Under the pieces are notes generated by a model that ran no database searches, was not told where the DNA came from, and worked only from the letters and a program-made list of their open reading frames with translations. Both the position numbers and the translations under genes were made by a program. A stretch of DNA of 64,000 nucleotides from Litchfieldia sinesaloumensis (GTDB taxonomy: Bacteria; Bacillota; Bacilli; Bacillales; Bacillaceae_L). Location: positions 3,398,866 to 3,462,865 of the forward strand of contig NZ_LT732529.1 in NCBI RefSeq assembly GCF_900156865.1, in the 5' to 3' direction. The stretch's first letter is position 1. Every line of letters begins with the position of its first letter. This document shows, one piece after another, positions 8,075 through 16,328 of the stretch.

Positions 8075-8122
8075 TACAGGATTGTTGTAAGTGTGGTCGT
8101 TTCGATTATAGCTGCTAGTACT

Positions 8123-8190
8123 GAAATACTGACACTAATCTAGAAATACTGGCACTAAATGAAAAATACTGTTGCTAGCAAAAAAATACC
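8123..8190. repeat. Imperfect 20-bp tandem repeats
   Basis: Units start AAATACTG at 8124, 8144 and 8164, with AAATACC at 8184, an exact 20-bp period. The first two units share GAAATACTG.CACTAA. The period is not a multiple of three, so the array is non-coding. It lies between the convergent MarR and pta genes, next to the pta terminator. Confidence 0.65.
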
Positions 8191-8226
8191 TAAAAAACGG
8201 CCATGTCCCCCAACGACATGGCCATT
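8191..8226 (-). terminator. Terminator after pta
   Basis: A 9-bp GC-rich stem (GGCCATGTC 8199-8207 with GACATGGCC 8215-8223) is followed on the minus strand by TTTTTT. Confidence 0.9.
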
Positions 8227-8234
8227 TCTCCTAG

Positions 8235-9206
8235 TTATAAGCTTTGAGCTGCTGTTATCAATGCGAGTTTATAAACATCCTCTTCATTACAACCGCGTGA
8301 TAAGTCATTAACCGGTTGGTTTAAGCCCTGTAAAATAGGACCTACCGCTTCAAAGTTTCCTAAACGCTGTGCGATTTTATAACCGATATTACCTGCTTCA
8401 AGGCTTGGGAATACAAAAACATTTGCGTCTCCCTTAATCACAGAGTCTGGCGCTTTTTTCTTAGCAACAGATGGAACAAACGCCGCATCAAATTGGAATT
8501 CCCCGTCTAACACTAAAGCAGGATTCATTTCTTTTGCTAATTTAACCGCTTCTACTACCTTTTCCGTTTCAGGAGACTTTGCAGATCCCTTTGTTGAAAA
8601 ACTAAGCATTGCTACTCGCGGCTCAATGTCGAACATTTCTGCTGTGTTTGCACTCTCAATCGCAATCTCCGCTAAATCTTGGCTGTCCGGTGAAATATTG
8701 ATCGCACAATCAGCAAATACATATTTCTCATCGTCACGTACCATAATGAAAACACCTGAAGTCTTTTTAACGCCTTGCTTTGTTTTAATGATTTGAAGTG
8801 CAGGACGGACCGTATCCGCTGTAGAATGGGCTGCGCCACTTACAAGACCTTGTGCTTTACCTGTGTACACAAGCATTGTCCCGAAATAGTTTTCATCTTT
8901 AAGAATTTTTCGTGCATCCTCTTCAGTTGCTTTTCCTTTACGTCTTTCTACAAATGAAGCAACAAGCTGTTCAAACTCAGGGTAGGAATCAGCATCATAG
9001 ATTTCCACGCCTTCAAGTGAAACGCCTAGGTCCTTCGCTTTGCTCTCAACCGCAGACTTCTCACCAACCACGATTGGTACTAGTACCTTCTCACTTGCCA
9101 AACGGCTAACTGCTTGTAATATACGTTCGTCTAGTCCTTCAGGAAATACAATTCTCAATTCCTTACCAGACACTTTTTCTTTTAACTGAGTAAATAAATC
9201 GCTCAC
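8235..9206 (-). CDS. pta: Phosphate acetyltransferase
   Basis: Pta converts acetyl-CoA and phosphate to acetyl phosphate for overflow acetate formation. The 323-residue length matches B. subtilis Pta when the start is taken as GTG at 9206, preceded by GGAGGAGT; the longer frame runs over this ribosome site. The PTA_PTB domain spans the whole protein, with family stretches such as LVSGAAHSTADTVRPALQ (about residues 120-140) and LEAGNIGYKIAQRLG near the C-terminus that bind phosphate and CoA. It is divergent from hemQ as in B. subtilis, with its own terminator. Confidence 0.96.
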   Translation of the reverse strand: MSDLFTQLKEKVSGKELRIVFPEGLDERILQAVSRLASEKVLVPIVVGEKSAVESKAKDLGVSLEGVEIYDADSYPEFEQLVASFVERRKGKATEEDARKILKDENYFGTMLVYTGKAQGLVSGAAHSTADTVRPALQIIKTKQGVKKTSGVFIMVRDDEKYVFADCAINISPDSQDLAEIAIESANTAEMFDIEPRVAMLSFSTKGSAKSPETEKVVEAVKLAKEMNPALVLDGEFQFDAAFVPSVAKKKAPDSVIKGDANVFVFPSLEAGNIGYKIAQRLGNFEAVGPILQGLNQPVNDLSRGCNEEDVYKLALITAAQSL

Positions 9207-9498
9207 GTTTACTCCTCCTTGGATAATAAATTCCATATGTAAATTTGGCTATTGAGTAGCCCTGCAAAACTGCCAACCATAAGAATACGGCTTTTTTTCA
9301 TAAAATAAAACCAATAAGCCTCAAAAAAACTGTGACAGTATTATGTCACTATCTTCAATTTTCCCAACTACCAGACAAATTACTCACACTCTCTTACGTT
9401 CACAAAATTGTCTTAGGTTTATTCACTTGGCTATAGGAGAAACTATGATATAGTATTTGTGAATACATATTCTATGCGAAATACAAGGAGTGATAGCA

Positions 9499-10251
9499 AT
9501 GGCTGAAGCAGCACAAACGCTTGATGGCTGGTATTGCCTACATGATTTCCGTTCAATCGATTGGACATCTTGGAAAACTCTTTCAAGTGAGGAGCGGCAA
9601 TCAGCAATTCAAGAATTTCTTGGTTTAGTTGACAAATGGAACAAAACACAAAGCGAAAACCAAGGAAGTCATGCATTATACACAATCGTTGGACAAAAGG
9701 CTGATTTCATGATGATGGTCCTTCGCCCAACAATGGAAGAACTAAATGAAATCGAAACAGAGTTTAACAAAACAAAACTAGCTGAATACACAATTCCTAC
9801 ATATTCGTATGTTTCTGTTGTTGAATTAAGTAATTACTTAGCAGGCGATAGCAACGAGGATCCTTATCAAAATCCTTATGTACGCGGACGTTTATATCCA
9901 ATCCTACCAAAGAACAAATATGTATGCTTCTATCCAATGGATAAGCGCCGTGACGGAAACGACAACTGGTATATGCTTTCTATGGAAGAGCGTAAAGAGC
10001 TTATGCGTAGCCACGGTATGATTGGTCGCCAATATGCCGGAATCGTAAAACAAATCATTTCGGGTTCAGTCGGATTTGATGATTACGAGTGGGGAGTAAC
10101 CTTATTCTCAGACGATGTACTTCAATTCAAAAAGCTTGTTTATGAAATGCGCTTTGACGAAGTAAGTGCACGTTATGGTGAATTCGGAGCATTCTTCGTA
10201 GGAAACATTTTAACTGAAGAAAAAGTTACACACTTTTTACATGTCGACTAA
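9499..10251 (+). CDS. hemQ: Coproheme decarboxylase HemQ
   Basis: HemQ performs the last step of the coproporphyrin-dependent heme pathway of Gram-positives, oxidatively decarboxylating coproheme III to heme b. The 250-residue protein has the chlorite dismutase-like fold. Candidate catalytic residues are Y145 and K149 (CFYPMDK) and heme-ligand H172 (SHGMIG), the same numbering as in Staphylococcus HemQ. The ATG at 9499 has AAGGAG 8 bp upstream; an earlier GTG lies inside that site. A TTGGCT / TATAGT pair with 16-bp spacing around 9428-9455 could be the promoter. True chlorite dismutase is unlikely given lineage and context. Confidence 0.95.
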   Translation: MAEAAQTLDGWYCLHDFRSIDWTSWKTLSSEERQSAIQEFLGLVDKWNKTQSENQGSHALYTIVGQKADFMMMVLRPTMEELNEIETEFNKTKLAEYTIPTYSYVSVVELSNYLAGDSNEDPYQNPYVRGRLYPILPKNKYVCFYPMDKRRDGNDNWYMLSMEERKELMRSHGMIGRQYAGIVKQIISGSVGFDDYEWGVTLFSDDVLQFKKLVYEMRFDEVSARYGEFGAFFVGNILTEEKVTHFLHVD

Positions 10252-10280
10252 AAAAGAGAGGGGCCTCCCTCTCTTTTTTC
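10250..10280 (+). terminator. Terminator after hemQ
   Basis: A-rich/T-rich stem AAAAAGAGAGGG ... CCCTCTCTTTTT directly at the hemQ stop, ending in a T run. It is nearly symmetrical and could work both ways. Confidence 0.85.
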
Positions 10281-10459
10281 TATCTGCAATCATATTCCCA
10301 AACAAACCCTCATACAATTCAATGATGAAACCGCAAAAATAATTCTAGTCAAAAATCCCAAAAAATACGCAAAAAGTAGTAACCCATCTCTCACCTAAAC
10401 AATACGTTAGTAAAGAGACTTTTTTCATTCAGTCTTCTTTTGGTAAGTGAGGTGGAAAG

Positions 10460-10882
10460 ATGGCGGTAGTAGCGCATACGGAAGCAGATGTAAAACTGTT
10501 GGCAAGGTTGTTGCGTGCAGAGGCTGAAAGTGAAGGTAAGTTAGGTATGCTTTTAGTAGGTAATGTCGGAGTAAACCGTGCGAGGTCTCGTTGTCTAGAT
10601 TTTAAAGATATTACAACCATTCGAAAGATGGTTTTTCAAAGTCCAGGAGGCTTTGAAGCAACACAAAAGGGCTACTTTTATCAAGCAGCAAGACCATCGG
10701 AAATTGCTCTTGCACGAAGGGTACTAAAAGGGGAGCGATTCCATCCTGCTGAATTTTCACTGTGGTTTTTTGAACCACCAGGGACCTGTCCAGCCCAATG
10801 GTTTAACCAGTGGAACGTAGGACGTTTTAAAGCACACTGCTTCTACCAACCAACCCGGGAGGATTGTCCTGATGTTTTCTAA
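10460..10882 (+). CDS. cwlJ: Spore cortex-lytic hydrolase CwlJ
   Basis: CwlJ degrades the modified cortex peptidoglycan during germination and responds to Ca-DPA. The 140-residue protein is a single Hydrolase_2 (SleB/CwlJ) domain without signal peptide, as usual for CwlJ. The candidate catalytic glutamate is E21 in LLRAEAESEG, followed by the family stretch LLVGNVGVNRAR and a C-terminal WFFEPPG and WF-QWNVGR-K-HCFY pattern. GTGAGGTGG precedes the ATG. It is followed 57 bp later by gerQ, whose product is needed to place CwlJ in the coat. Confidence 0.95.
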   Translation: MAVVAHTEADVKLLARLLRAEAESEGKLGMLLVGNVGVNRARSRCLDFKDITTIRKMVFQSPGGFEATQKGYFYQAARPSEIALARRVLKGERFHPAEFSLWFFEPPGTCPAQWFNQWNVGRFKAHCFYQPTREDCPDVF

Positions 10883-10939
10883 GGCACTTTGCCTTTTATT
10901 AAAAAGAGAAAAACTTTTACATTCTGAGGAGGGCTTACA

Positions 10940-11440
10940 TTGAGTAAAGATAATAATCAAAGAGAAGCTGCACAAAATCCATATGCTGCTTACGGGTATA
11001 ACCCTCAAAGCTATGGTCAGTTTGGAGGTTATATGGATCCAAACCAGTTTGCTGCATATGGCTATCCATACCAGCAACAGCAGCAACAACCGGCAATGCA
11101 GGTACCTGCAATGCCAACACAATTCCCTACGGGGGGCACTACAAACCAAGTTCCAGGAATGCTTCCACTAGAAGAATCCTATATTGAAAACATTCTCCGC
11201 TTAAATAGAGGGAAGTTAGCTACTGTATACATGGGCTTTGATAATACAAACGAAGCGAAAGTATTCAAAGGTGTGGTAGAAGCTGCTGGTCGTGATCACA
11301 TTGTTTTAAGTGACCCACAAACAGGCATGCGCTATCTACTGTTAATGGTCTACTTACAATATGTCACATTCGACGAAGAAATCGAATATGATTATCCATT
11401 CGGCGCCGGAGCTGGCCTCGTAAATTATCCACCACGGTAA
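10940..11440 (+). CDS. gerQ: Spore coat protein GerQ
   Basis: GerQ is a coat protein crosslinked by transglutaminase and required for CwlJ localisation. The 166-residue protein has a low-complexity N-terminal half rich in Tyr, Gln, Gly and Pro (about residues 10-65, including a run of glutamines). A conserved C-terminal domain follows (about 75-150, EESYIENILRLNRGK, later VYMGFDN and HIVLSDPQTG). The start codon is TTG at 10940, chosen because GAGGAGGG lies 8 bp upstream. It is co-directional with cwlJ, presumably one mother-cell transcript, with a terminator right after the stop. Confidence 0.95.
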   Translation: MSKDNNQREAAQNPYAAYGYNPQSYGQFGGYMDPNQFAAYGYPYQQQQQQPAMQVPAMPTQFPTGGTTNQVPGMLPLEESYIENILRLNRGKLATVYMGFDNTNEAKVFKGVVEAAGRDHIVLSDPQTGMRYLLLMVYLQYVTFDEEIEYDYPFGAGAGLVNYPPR

Positions 11441-11445
11441 ATAAT

Positions 11446-11474
11446 AAGGAGTGTCCATGAGACACTCCTTTTCC
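11446..11474 (+). terminator. Terminator after gerQ
   Basis: Perfect 10-bp stem AAGGAGTGTC / GACACTCCTT with a 5-base loop, then TTTTCC. It may also serve the convergent YwdK-like gene. Confidence 0.85.
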
Positions 11475-11477
11475 TTG

Positions 11478-11849
11478 TTACATATGTTTAGCTGCAGCTA
11501 CAATTAATAAGGTCCAACCTATTAAAAAAGCGACTCCACCAAGCGGTGTAATGGCACCGAGGACCTTAATTCCAGAAATACTTAGAACATATAAACTTCC
11601 TGAGAACAAGATAATTCCGACAAACAAGCTCCATCCTGCCGTTGTAATTAGACTTACGTGTGAAAACTTGTCCGCCAAAAACGCAACCACAAACAACCCA
11701 ATTGCATGAAACATTTGATACTGAACCGCTGTATTCCACGTTTTTAAATACTTTTCTGAAATTTTCCCTTCTAATCCATGCGCACCAAAGGCACCAAGCG
11801 CAACCGCAAGAAATGCATTGATTGCTCCTACTATTAAAAATAACTTCAT
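11478..11849 (-). CDS. ywdK: DUF423 membrane protein (YwdK-like)
   Basis: This 123-residue integral membrane protein has four predicted helices (about residues 3-22, 45-62, 68-88 and 97-118). It shows the DUF423 signature LGAFGAHGLEGKISEKYLKTWNTAVQYQ after the first helix and a loop FSGSLYVL before the last ones. Function of the family is unknown. AAGGTGGAG precedes the ATG. In B. subtilis ywdK lies beside gerQ and cwlJ, the same context as here, which supports orthology. It is convergent with gerQ and divergent from pxpB. Confidence 0.85.
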   Translation of the reverse strand: MKLFLIVGAINAFLAVALGAFGAHGLEGKISEKYLKTWNTAVQYQMFHAIGLFVVAFLADKFSHVSLITTAGWSLFVGIILFSGSLYVLSISGIKVLGAITPLGGVAFLIGWTLLIVAAAKHM

Positions 11850-11944
11850 ACTTATTCTCCACCTTTTTTCAAAAATCCATTTTTTATATTATCATATTCA
11901 TTATAAGATAGTAGTAGGACTCTATACCACAAAGGAGTTTTAAT

Positions 11945-12667
11945 ATGGACTATGAGATTTTACCTGTTGGAGATATGGCCATGCAGATTGTATTCAGGGC
12001 TGAGCCATCAGAGAGTTTACAGAGTACAATCCAACACATCACCAAACATATTGAAAAAGCAGATATACAAGGGGTTATTGAACTAGTCCCAGCTCTACAA
12101 TCCATCACCGTTTATTTTAATCCAATTCTCACAACCTATCAAAACCTTGCTGCACACCTATCCGAGATTTGTAGAGGGAGCCATACTGAAGAAAGATCCT
12201 TTTATAAGAGAACAATTATTCTACCCACGTGTTACGATGGTGAGGATCTTGAGGTTGTTGCAAGTAGGCATGGACTATCGACCGAGGACGTCATTTCCAT
12301 ACATAGCACTGTTGATTATCTTGTCTATATGCTTGGATTTCTACCTGGCTTCCCTTATTTAAAGGGACTTCCAAGCGTACTCACGACACCACGTCTTGCC
12401 AATCCGCGACTAAAAGTTCCAAAAGGAGCAGTCGGCATTGGTGGTGACCAAACAGGGGTGTACCCGCTCGAATCACCGGGAGGATGGAACCTCATCGGAA
12501 GAACCCCAGTTCCTTTATTTGACCCAGAAAAAACGAATCCTTTTTTACTTAAAGCAGGGGACTATCTTCGCTTTAAACCTATTTCAACTGGGGAATACAA
12601 GGAAATTGAAAATCTAGTAAAAGAAAATACTTACAAGGTCGAGGTGATATCTATTGAAAACGATTGA
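11945..12667 (+). CDS. pxpB: 5-oxoprolinase subunit PxpB
   Basis: PxpB is one subunit of the ATP-dependent bacterial 5-oxoprolinase PxpABC, which opens pyroglutamate to glutamate. The 240-residue protein matches the KipI/AHS1 domain: an N-terminal part (residues 1-85) and a cyclophilin-like C-terminal part with [16 protein letters not shown] (about 127-142), [14 protein letters not shown] and [25 protein letters not shown] precedes the ATG. It is the first gene of a three-gene operon and overlaps pxpA by 14 bp. In B. subtilis the same proteins were described as kinA regulators KipI/KipA; the oxoprolinase role is now better supported. Confidence 0.93.
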   Translation: MDYEILPVGDMAMQIVFRAEPSESLQSTIQHITKHIEKADIQGVIELVPALQSITVYFNPILTTYQNLAAHLSEICRGSHTEERSFYKRTIILPTCYDGEDLEVVASRHGLSTEDVISIHSTVDYLVYMLGFLPGFPYLKGLPSVLTTPRLANPRLKVPKGAVGIGGDQTGVYPLESPGGWNLIGRTPVPLFDPEKTNPFLLKAGDYLRFKPISTGEYKEIENLVKENTYKVEVISIEND

Positions 12668-13415
12668 TTTGAACTGTGACTTAGGGGAAAGCTTTGGTGC
12701 CTACAAAATCGGGAATGATGAACAAATTCTCTCTTTTATTTCAAGCGCAAACATCGCTTGTGGCTTTCACGCAGGCGATCCATACGTTATGAATCAAACG
12801 GTTGGATTAGCAAAAAAATTTAATGTTGCTGTCGGGGCCCACCCTGGTTTCCAGGACCTTGTTGGCTTCGGTAGGAGAGCGATGTCTATTTCACCCCATG
12901 ATGTCTACAATCTCGTTCTCTACCAAATTGGCGCACTTGCTGCCTTTTGTCAGGCACATGATGTACAACTCACACACGTAAAGCCACATGGCGCCCTTTA
13001 TAATATGGCTGCTGTCGATACTAGCCTGGCTGAGTCCATTGCTAAAGCTGTTTTAGCGTTTGACTCATCACTTGCACTCTATGGACTTGCTGGTAGTAAG
13101 CTAATAGAAGCAGGAGAAAAATATGGCCTCAAAACCGTATCTGAAGTGTTTGCTGACAGGACCTATCAGCCCGACGGAACCTTAACACCTAGGGCTGAAC
13201 CAAATGCAGTTATACATGACTCGCATGAATCCATCAAACAAGTTTTGCAAATGGTAAAAGAACAAACCGTCCAAACAGTTTGTGGCGAAACCATTCCCAT
13301 TAAAGCTGACTCAATCTGTGTACACGGTGATAATAGCCATGCACTTCAATTTGTACAAGAATTACGACATGCACTCAACTTAGAAGGCATTACAATAAAG
13401 TGCGTCAGGGGGTGA
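12654..13415 (+). CDS. pxpA: 5-oxoprolinase subunit PxpA
   Basis: PxpA is the LamB/YcsF-family subunit of 5-oxoprolinase, 253 residues with a TIM-barrel-like fold. Family hallmarks are the N-terminal [27 protein letters not shown] (about 31-43), [24 protein letters not shown] (about 106-115) and the C-terminal SICVHGDN. It starts with TTG at 12654 behind GAGGTGA within the end of pxpB, giving a 14-bp overlap and probable coupling. The acidic and histidine residues in the listed motifs form the likely substrate and metal site. Gene order here is pxpB-pxpA-pxpC. Confidence 0.93.
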   Translation: MKTIDLNCDLGESFGAYKIGNDEQILSFISSANIACGFHAGDPYVMNQTVGLAKKFNVAVGAHPGFQDLVGFGRRAMSISPHDVYNLVLYQIGALAAFCQAHDVQLTHVKPHGALYNMAAVDTSLAESIAKAVLAFDSSLALYGLAGSKLIEAGEKYGLKTVSEVFADRTYQPDGTLTPRAEPNAVIHDSHESIKQVLQMVKEQTVQTVCGETIPIKADSICVHGDNSHALQFVQELRHALNLEGITIKCVRG

Positions 13416-13422
13416 AATTGAT

Positions 13423-14349
13423 TTGGGACAACCGCTTTTTACCGTTCTAAAAAAGGGGCTTTATACCACCTTTCAAGATTTAGGTCGTTATGGGTATCAG
13501 CAATTCGGAGTCGTTACAAGTGGGGCAATGGATTCCTATTCAAGCCAACTTGCAAACCTACTTGTCGGCAATCCAAGAGGGGAGGCTGTGCTTGAAATTA
13601 CCATGCTCGGCCCAACACTTCGGGTAGAGGCTGACAGGGCGACTATCGTAGTAAGTGGAGCAAATTTAAGTATGACTGTAAACGATAACAAAGCCCCGTT
13701 ATGGAAGTCCTTTGATGTGAAAAAGGGAGATATCATTAAGTTTGGTAAACCCATTTCTGGGACCCGTTCCTATTTAGCTGTTGCTGGTGGTTTTAAGGCA
13801 GAAAAGGTACTTGGGAGCAAATCCTATTATGCGAAGGCAATGCTCGGAACTGAAATAAAAGACGGAGACATTTTATATGGACAAGTTAGTAGAATTCAGC
13901 AAAATAGGGGACTAGCGCGCCACCTTATTCCAAAATTTGAAAAGGAGATTACCGTTCGATCAATTCCTGGTCCACACGAGAACTATTTTACAGACGATGC
14001 GATTCAGCAGTTTTTTTCAGAGACTTTTATAGCTGTACAGGGGGATAGAATGGGCTACCGACTAAAAGGGGAAAAACCACTGCAACATAAACAGCAATTA
14101 GAAATTCCATCTGACGCAATCCCGCTTGGCGGCATTCAGGTGCCTAGTAGTGGCGAACCAATCATTTTGTTAGCAGACCGCCAAACTACAGGTGGATACC
14201 CGCGAGTTGCCACTGTCATTTCAGTTGATATGTATAAAATTGCGCAACTCGCAACAGGGGGGAAAGTTCGATTTATGCGCAGTAGTATCGAGCAAGCACA
14301 TGAGCTTTATAAAAAAAGAGAAAAATTTCTTCAACACCTCCAAGGGTAA
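13423..14349 (+). CDS. pxpC: 5-oxoprolinase subunit PxpC
   Basis: PxpC is the third subunit of 5-oxoprolinase (KipA/AHS2 domain), 308 residues and full length. Recognisable parts are LYTTFQDLGRYGYQQFGV near the start (about 12-29), GAMDSYSSQLANLLVGN, and LPSGEP-like SSGEPIILLADRQTTGGYPRVATV near residue 245. It begins with TTG at 13423, 8 bp after AGGGGGTG, only 7 bp beyond the pxpA stop. A strong terminator overlaps its 3' end. Together the three genes let the cell recycle pyroglutamate formed from glutamine or peptides. Confidence 0.93.
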   Translation: MGQPLFTVLKKGLYTTFQDLGRYGYQQFGVVTSGAMDSYSSQLANLLVGNPRGEAVLEITMLGPTLRVEADRATIVVSGANLSMTVNDNKAPLWKSFDVKKGDIIKFGKPISGTRSYLAVAGGFKAEKVLGSKSYYAKAMLGTEIKDGDILYGQVSRIQQNRGLARHLIPKFEKEITVRSIPGPHENYFTDDAIQQFFSETFIAVQGDRMGYRLKGEKPLQHKQQLEIPSDAIPLGGIQVPSSGEPIILLADRQTTGGYPRVATVISVDMYKIAQLATGGKVRFMRSSIEQAHELYKKREKFLQHLQG

Positions 14350-14371
14350 TTGCCCTGTGGAGGTGTTTTTA
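14335..14371 (+). terminator. Terminator of the pxp operon
   Basis: Stem CACCTCC-A-AGGG / CCCT-G-TGGAGGTG followed by TTTTT. The first stem strand overlaps the pxpC stop region. Confidence 0.88.
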
Positions 14372-14397
14372 TTGCTAAAACTAGCCTTGTGGAACTT

Positions 14398-14511
14398 TAT
14401 GGGACATAACTCAGATTATATGGGACACAGGAGTCGGGATATGGGACACAAACCTAATTATATGGGACACACCGTCCACTTTATGGGACATTGCACTCTA
14501 TATAAGGGACA
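14398..14511. repeat. Six-unit array with exact 21-bp period
   Basis: TATGGGACA occurs at 14398, 14419, 14440, 14461 and 14482, with TAAGGGACA at 14503, so every step is exactly 21 bp. The 12 bp between cores vary freely. In one frame each core reads Met-Gly-His, giving a seven-residue periodicity, but there is no convincing ribosome site. The array lies between the convergent pxpC and ywdI-like genes, downstream of the pxp terminator. Confidence 0.8.
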
Positions 14512-14520
14512 AACCCCTAA

Positions 14521-14573
14521 ATACAAAAAAAGACCCTCTATTCGATTCGGTTAAAAATCGAATAGGGAGTCTC
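14521..14573 (-). terminator. Terminator of the ywdI-like gene
   Basis: A long stem (AGACTCCCTATTCGAT with ATCGAATAGAGGGTCT on the minus strand, a mismatch near the base) ends in seven T. Part of the stem is inside the gene's last codons. Confidence 0.85.
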
Positions 14574-14853
14574 CGTTTGCATCGTCTTCTTCTAATTTTG
14601 TTGATTGTTGAACCGTTGTCGGTTGTTGCACCGATATCGGCTGCACAAACGGCTGCACTTGCTGCATTGGTTGCGTAGGTACTCGCACCGCCTCAAACGG
14701 CTTCACTTCAGCAGGTGCCTCATCTAACACGAGGTCACATAATGTTCGAATCGCCATTAACCGCTCTCTGATTTTCTGTTCATTTCTTTCATTTTTTGCG
14801 GTTTGCAGTTCAAGCTGCATTTTATCTAAAATCTTAGCAACAGATATATTCAC
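14551..14853 (-). CDS. ywdI: YwdI-like small protein (DUF5327)
   Basis: This is a 100-residue cytoplasmic protein of unknown function. The first 45 residues form amphipathic helices (ISVAKILDKMQLELQTAK), followed by a Gln/Pro/Val-rich linker (about 65-88) and an acidic tail ending SLFDF. The GTG at 14853 is the better start, with AGGAG 8 bp upstream; an earlier GTG falls in that site. In B. subtilis ywdI is in the same neighbourhood as ywdK, gerQ and cwlJ, and the N-terminal pattern fits. The identification rests on N-terminal resemblance plus position. Confidence 0.65.
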   Translation of the reverse strand: MNISVAKILDKMQLELQTAKNERNEQKIRERLMAIRTLCDLVLDEAPAEVKPFEAVRVPTQPMQQVQPFVQPISVQQPTTVQQSTKLEEDDANGDSLFDF

Positions 14854-14864
14854 AATTGTCACTC

Positions 14865-15077
14865 CTATGCCTGGATGTCTATGTTGTAGGAAGGTTTTTG
14901 CTCAGTCTTCAACTGTTTTTCCTCAAACTTCATACAATGAGCCCCAGAGGATCTAAAAACAGTAATTGATGGCATTGCCTGCGTCTTAAAATTAAATGCG
15001 CGGCATCCCCTTGGAAACTTCGGATCCCATGTCGTATAAAAATGTTTGCATTTTAAGCAATTGACTCTCTTTTGCAT
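14865..15077 (-). CDS. Small Cys-rich, zinc-ribbon-like protein
   Basis: This 70-residue protein has C7 and C10 (CLKC), C25 (RGCRAF) and C48 (GAHCMKFE), four cysteines that could hold one zinc. Similar short Bacillus proteins are sometimes labelled uracil-DNA glycosylase, but no glycosylase motif is present and I do not accept that name. The start was placed at the ATG at 15077, with an AGG-rich stretch just upstream; an ATG at 15098 in the same frame is possible. It lies 11 bp before the ywdI-like gene, probably in one operon. Function unknown. Confidence 0.6.
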   Translation of the reverse strand: MQKRVNCLKCKHFYTTWDPKFPRGCRAFNFKTQAMPSITVFRSSGAHCMKFEEKQLKTEQKPSYNIDIQA

Positions 15078-15220
15078 CCCTACACTACCTTTATCCATTA
15101 CGATATTCGATACTCCTATTTTCCCACGGACAAAGAGCAACGTCAAACTCACATTTTGACAATCTAGCATTCCCTGTGAGGGCTTTTATACAACCGATTG
15201 CACAAAGAGTCTCAGGGTAA

Positions 15221-15252
15221 TAAAAAACCCCTCAGATCGTCTCTAAGGGGTA
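15221..15252 (-). terminator. Terminator after the HU gene
   Basis: On the minus strand ACCCCTTAGA / TCTGAGGGGT with a 5-base loop (one G-U pair), then TTTTTTA. It lies about 20 bp past the hup stop. Confidence 0.88.
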
Positions 15253-15272
15253 TTAACGCAGGTTATGTAATA

Positions 15273-15551
15273 TTACTTACCAGCAACTGCGTCTTTAAGA
15301 GCCTTACCTGGTTTGAAAGCAGGTACTTTGCTAGCTGCGATTTCGATTTCTTCACCTGTTTGTGGGTTACGGCCTTTACGAGCAGCACGCTCACGAACTT
15401 CGAAGTTACCGAATCCGATTAATTGTACTTTATCTCCGCTACTTAATGCATTTTGAACTGCTTCAAATACTGCGTCAACAGCTTTTGTTGCATCTTTTTT
15501 AGATAGTTCTGCACTTTCAGCAACTGCACTGACTAATTCTGTTTTGTTCAT
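15273..15551 (-). CDS. hup: HU-type DNA-binding protein
   Basis: HU is the abundant nucleoid protein that bends and wraps DNA. The 92-residue length matches Bacillus HBsu. The N-terminal helices ([19 protein letters not shown]) form the dimer body. The beta-arm region (about 53-76) carries RNPQTG at 61-66, whose proline intercalates into DNA. GGAGAGGAG precedes the ATG. Base use is that of a highly expressed gene. It is a single gene with its own terminator. A genome of this type may hold other HU copies, so hbs orthology is likely but not certain. Confidence 0.96.
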   Translation of the reverse strand: MNKTELVSAVAESAELSKKDATKAVDAVFEAVQNALSSGDKVQLIGFGNFEVRERAARKGRNPQTGEEIEIAASKVPAFKPGKALKDAVAGK

Positions 15552-16035
15552 TGTTCAATTCTCCTCTCCAAATAAGCACATATTCTTTTTACCACTTTTT
15601 TCATAGGTTCGCAAGAATTAAGGTAAAATTCTTCCTATTAAACTAATGGTATAAGTAATTACATCACTAGATTAGCCAAAAAACAAGCTTTTCAAACTAA
15701 AAAATCATGATTTACTTAAAAAATTTGGCTGTTTTCGCAAATATTTTGTAATTGATATAATTGATTTCCGCTCCAGGTGGACGCTTTCCGCGGGCGTGGC
15801 TTGAGCCTCCTCGTCGCTAACCGCTCCTGTGGGGTCTCAAGTCTCACGCTTTTCCCGCTGGAGTCGCCACCTTCTGCTATAATCAATAGGTTTGTTTATT
15901 CAAAAAAGCAACAATCTTTTAGATAATAGCCAGCCAAAATTTTATAAAGATTCGTTACTACCAAGTTTTACCGAAATTCTAGTATTTATACTTGGAAATA
16001 CTAGAAAAAAGGTAAATCGAAAGGAGAGTTCAAAA
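15552..16035. other. Intergenic stretch, 484 bp
   Basis: It holds the AT-rich promoter region of the HU gene (15552-15760), a GC-rich intergenic repeat (15768-15877) and the leader of the alpha/beta SASP gene. I see no further gene in it. Confidence 0.6.
15768..15877. repeat. GC-rich Bacillaceae intergenic repeat
   Basis: A block of clearly higher GC than its surroundings contains CTCCAGGTGGACGC near one end and the related GCTGGAGTCGCCACC near the other, inverted. Inner inverted pieces are GGCGTGGCTTGAG and CTCAAGTCTCACGC. I recognise this as the kind of element scattered through intergenic regions of many Bacillus genomes, but I cannot confirm copy number here. Confidence 0.6.
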
Positions 16036-16314
16036 ATGGCCCGTAAAAAACGCCGCCCACTTGTTCCGGAAGCACGACCAGAACTTGACCAATTTAAAGC
16101 AACCGTAATGAGAAATCAAGGTTATAAAACAGACCCTGCCAACCCTGATCATGTGAAGTATGAAGTAGCAAAGGAATTAGGAATCCCTCTAAACACTCGG
16201 TACAACGGTAGTTTAACCTCCCAGCAAGCTGGTAAAGTGGGGGGGAATATTGGTGGTAACATGGTTAAAGAAATGGTTCGTATGGCGCAGGAAAACTTAA
16301 ACAAACGTCAATAA
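16036..16314 (+). CDS. Alpha/beta-type small acid-soluble spore protein
   Basis: SASPs of this type coat spore DNA in the forespore and are degraded by the GPR protease on germination. The 92-residue protein has the two conserved regions of the family: KYEVAKELGIPL (about 46-57), which includes the GPR cleavage context, and the C-terminal SLTSQQAGKVGGNIGG-MVKEMVRMAQ. An unusually basic N-terminus (ARKKRRPLVPE) precedes them, so this is a minor SASP rather than a SspA/B ortholog. The start is ATG 16036 behind AAAGGAGAG. A second small ORF follows after 14 bp. Confidence 0.85.
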   Translation: MARKKRRPLVPEARPELDQFKATVMRNQGYKTDPANPDHVKYEVAKELGIPLNTRYNGSLTSQQAGKVGGNIGGNMVKEMVRMAQENLNKRQ

Positions 16315-16328
16315 GAGGGGATGTAAAC

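Noticed and set aside
8775-9109. Plus-strand frames inside pta
   Set aside because: Cys-rich, unnatural composition, shadows of a well-conserved gene.
14398-14511. CRISPR array
   Set aside because: Repeat cores of 9 bp and spacers of 12 bp are far too short, and no cas gene is present.
14192-14554. A plus-strand gene coding a Met-Gly-His repeat protein
   Set aside because: Its long form overlaps pxpC in another frame, and a short form from 14399 lacks a ribosome site and runs into the opposite-strand terminator. It is kept as a repeat, not a gene.
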